64,000 nucleotides of DNA. Source: Erythroxylum novogranatense. Taxonomy: Eukaryota > Streptophyta > Magnoliopsida > Malpighiales > Erythroxylaceae. This document shows positions 61,098 to 64,000 of the stretch, piece by piece. Numbering within the stretch: position 1 is the stretch's first letter; every line of letters begins with the position of its first letter. Location: NCBI GenBank assembly GCA_029891385.1, contig CM057229.1, positions 2,294,001 through 2,358,000 of the forward strand, read 5' to 3'. A program made the position numbers and the translations under genes. A model generated the notes under the pieces. It ran no database searches. It was given only the letters and a program-made list of their open reading frames with translations, and was not told the origin of the DNA.

Positions 61098-64000
61098 ATG
61101 GCTATAGCTCGGCTTCAACGGCTTGCTCGTCAAGTGAAACGCCCACACGGCGTCTGTGTGAAGATGACAGCGGTTGCTATAATGGGTTTTTGCTTTATAT
61201 TTGTTTGGTCAATGTTCTCTTTTTCTCCTTCTTCAGTGATCACTCAAAGAGAGAGCTTTGAAGACATAGGCGAACCAGTGCCAGGACGCACCGGTTTGAG
61301 TACTTCTAAGGCGTCGACTAAGCAGAAAGAATCAGGGAAACACGAATCGAGTAGAAAAGACCAGAACTTGAAAGTTGAATCTGAGTTGGAATCCAAAAAG
61401 AATGAGAAATTGACAAATGGGTCTGTTTCTTTAGGCGGGAAACAGCAAGAATCTAGGACTGTGGATAGGAAAAAGGCACAGAAGGTGAAAAAAGGAGCTA
61501 AAAAGTTGCCTGATGCTAAGATGGAAGATAATAATGAGGATGAGGAATTACAGAATGATGAAATGGAAAATGAAGAGAATGAAGGAGAAGTAGTGGATGG
61601 TAAGGAAGAGGCAAGTGATGGTGAGGTTGAATGGGATGTTGATCTTGAAGGAGATGGCGAATTGGTGGAAACTGTGGATCAAGAAGATGCGAAGAAGGTG
61701 GAAGATGAGACTGTTGAGTCAAAAGGTACAGTGAAGAAGCAGAAGTTGAAGGGTCCTCTGTTTGATCCTAAGGCACATTATAGTTGGAGATTATGCAATA
61801 CAAGAAGCAAACACAATTACATTCCTTGCATTGACATTGACAGTGGATCAGGTAAGCTGCACGGCTACAGGCACACAGAGCGAAGTTGCCCGAGAACGCC
61901 TCCAATGTGTCTTGTTCCTCTTCCTCATGAGGGATACGAGTCCTCAGTTAGCTGGCCTGAGAGCAAATTGAAGGTACGTGCAAGGACTCATAAATCTTGT
62001 TGTGTGGAAACAGAAATATGCTCGACTCATGTTGTTGTTATTGCAGATTTTGTATAAGAATGTGAGACATCCAAAACTTGCTGAATATATCAAGAGAAAC
62101 AGTTGGTTAGTTCATTCTGGAGATTATCTTACCTTCCCTCAAGATCAATCCGTGTATAAAGGCGGAGTTCAGCACTACCTTGAATCAATCGAAGAGGTGA
62201 GTTGTATATTAGTCTTGATCTGAAATTATGACACTAAACCTCAATTTCTTAGAGGTGGGAATACTATAATATCTGGTTTGAAATCATCGATCCATAACTA
62301 TGGCTAACCCATGCTCTTGATGCTGTCTATAGATGGTACCAGATATTGAATGGGGAAAGAATATTCGTGTAGTACTTGACATTGGATCTACGGATTCTAG
62401 CTTTGGAGCTTCTCTAATTGATAAGGAAGTATTGACACTATCACTTGGCTTGAAAGATGACTTAGTTGGCCTAGCTCAGGTTGCCCTAGAGCGGGGTTTC
62501 CCTGCAGTAGTTAGCCCTTTCGGAAGTAGAAGGCTTCCTTTCCCTAGTGGTGTTTTTGATGCTATTCACTGTGGAGAGTGCACCATTTCTTGGCATGCTA
62601 ATGGTTTGTTTTTCCTTTAATATTCTCTTATTTTGGATGAGATAACCCTGAAACACCTAAAAACACTCGTTCTTTTCCGATTTTCAGGGGGCAAGCATCT
62701 CCTGGAGATGAACAGGATTCTAAGGCCTAGCGGGTACTTTATCTTGTCAACTAAGCATGAAAGCATTGAAGAGGAAGAAGGTTTGTGCTGACATGCTATA
62801 AACACCTTTTCTTCTCTACTAGATAGTCACTACACCCTTTATTGTGACTGATGAGGGTAGCATTTAATAGTGCCTGTTGAACTCTATGAATTGCATGAAA
62901 GTAGGATAGTCCAAATTCAGGAGTGCTAGAGTTTTAAATGCAAATCTATGGAAGTATGATAGTTGTGTTTCTTCACGTTAGTAACTGATGAAGCTTAAGC
63001 TGTATCCACCTTTCGTAAAAGTTAATTTGCTTCAATGGTTCTAGGCATATGGTGTGGCATGGCTTGCTAGCACCTAGAAACATGGATTACCATTACAAAC
63101 TAAGTGAATTGAGCCATATATTTCAATGGTATTCTTGTTAGCCCTTTGGAACTGACAGACTCTATCCATGTAGTTTTATTTTCATAAAATACCAAATCTG
63201 AGCCGATTCTTTAACTGTCAGGCTTCTATGGTTTTTAATGCTGGCTCTGTCTCTTACATTGTTCTCAATGACATTATGCAGTTTCGCAGTAGCCCATGTT
63301 GATCACCATTGCTAACATTGTTATCTTTTGGTCATTATGATTAGCGATTCCAACTGCATCCTCGATGCATACTTTAATTTATTAGGCATATGTATGCACT
63401 TGTGCAGTGATCGGCATGCTCCAGTAAGTAAAACACTTTCATAACATTCATCCTGTTTCTGCTTTCCAGCCATGTCCAAATTGACAGCTTCCATCTGTTG
63501 GAATATTCTGGCTCATAAAACTGATGATGTCAGCGAAGTCGGCGTTAAAATATATCAGAAGCCCGAGTCAAATGACATCTACGAGTTGAGACGGAAGAAA
63601 CATCCACCTCTCTGCAAGGAAAATGAAAATCCTGATGCAGCCTGGTAAGCCTAGGCAATCATGAAACAAATGGCCCTTTTCAATTGTTATCATCTCCAAT
63701 TAATTTGCTTTGTGTCTAGAATCTTTTTTTGTATTTCACTTAACTGTATGGGTCGAATCAAATGTCGTGTTGAAGTTTAGGAAGAGAGTTGAGAGAATGG
63801 GAACATGTAATCAAATTTTAATATAAGATTCAGTTCGGACTAATTTCATTCTGTTTTGATCAACGTAAGCTCCTAGATGCCAACTGTGATGTTGGATTCT
63901 GATGCCACTTACTCTGCAACTTTTTCCTTGATCAGGTATTTTCCTATGAAAACATGCTTGCATACAATTCCATCATCAATTGAACAACATGGTACAGAAT
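61098..64000 (+). CDS. PMT28: Probable methyltransferase PMT28 (DUF248/QUASIMODO2 family), 3' end beyond window
   Basis: PMT proteins are type II Golgi membrane proteins with an S-adenosylmethionine methyltransferase fold, thought to methylate pectin or other wall polysaccharides. Exons: 61098-61973, 62047-62196, 62333-62603, 62688-62780, 63470-63644, and 63936 to the window edge, giving 543 residues so far (the Arabidopsis protein is about 720). The N-terminus MAIARLQRLARQVKRP is short, cytosolic and basic, followed by a membrane anchor (about 23-42), then a long acidic and Lys-rich stem (about 55-225), then YSWRLCNTRSKHNYIPCID, the usual start of the PMT luminal domain. The SAM-binding region is VVLDIGSTDSSFGASL (about 355-370), followed by LPFPSGVFDAIHC and LLEMNRILRPSGYFILS. 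The long acidic stem and these variant motifs match PMT28 rather than other PMTs. Confidence 0.93.

Noticed and set aside
61516..61722. Minus-strand His/Pro/Leu-rich open frame
   Set aside because: Antisense of the acidic stem of the methyltransferase; a composition shadow.
1..64000. CRISPR arrays, operons, riboswitches
   Set aside because: None seen; the gene structure is that of plant nuclear DNA and the repeats are retroelement-derived.

Overview
The window is nuclear DNA of a flowering plant, most likely a eudicot. The genes have many short exons with GT-AG introns, the spacers are AT-rich, and several plant-specific families are present (RADIALIS-like MYB, an LRR receptor kinase, a PMT/QUASIMODO-type methyltransferase). 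There is no bacterial-style gene organisation. I could not name the species.

Layout. 1-2229: the 5' end of a Ty3/gypsy element (minus strand, running off the left edge) abuts the first four coding exons of a Maf-like nucleotide pyrophosphatase gene (minus). 2488-6050: degenerate LINE sequence (an RNase H tail, then an RTE-type LINE). 6617-22705: a nest of insertions. A 5'-truncated L1-type LINE is split by a 14.2-kb Ty1/copia element, and the copia carries two minus-strand long LTRs (about 3.9-4.6 kb) of one gypsy-like family, one in its leader and one in its 3' LTR. Target-site duplications at each level give the order of events. 23387-23868: a small RADIALIS-like gene (minus). 25002-25633: another LINE RNase H tail. 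25640-31250: gene-poor. 31252-35276: an LRR receptor-like pseudokinase (plus). 35724-42353: a 17-exon HAD-type 5'-nucleotidase gene (minus) with a complete TRIM element in one intron and a 206-bp tandem duplication in another. 44280-53783: a chromodomain gypsy element with about 220-bp LTRs, preceded by the tail of a second copy and interrupted by a third long solo LTR. 55514-59569: a DUF21/CBS membrane protein (plus). 61098-64000: most of a PMT28-like methyltransferase (plus), cut by the right edge.

The host genes are unrelated single genes and show no sign of acting together. The LRR kinase and nucleotidase genes are convergent, with 447 bp between their stop codons. The most interesting material is in the retroelements: three long LTRs of one family carry tandem stem-loops whose arms differ between copies but stay complementary, one carries a 116-bp perfect palindrome joined to about five copies of a 181-bp repeat, and one retains a primer-binding site followed by a truncated LTR end, recording an incomplete LTR-LTR collapse.
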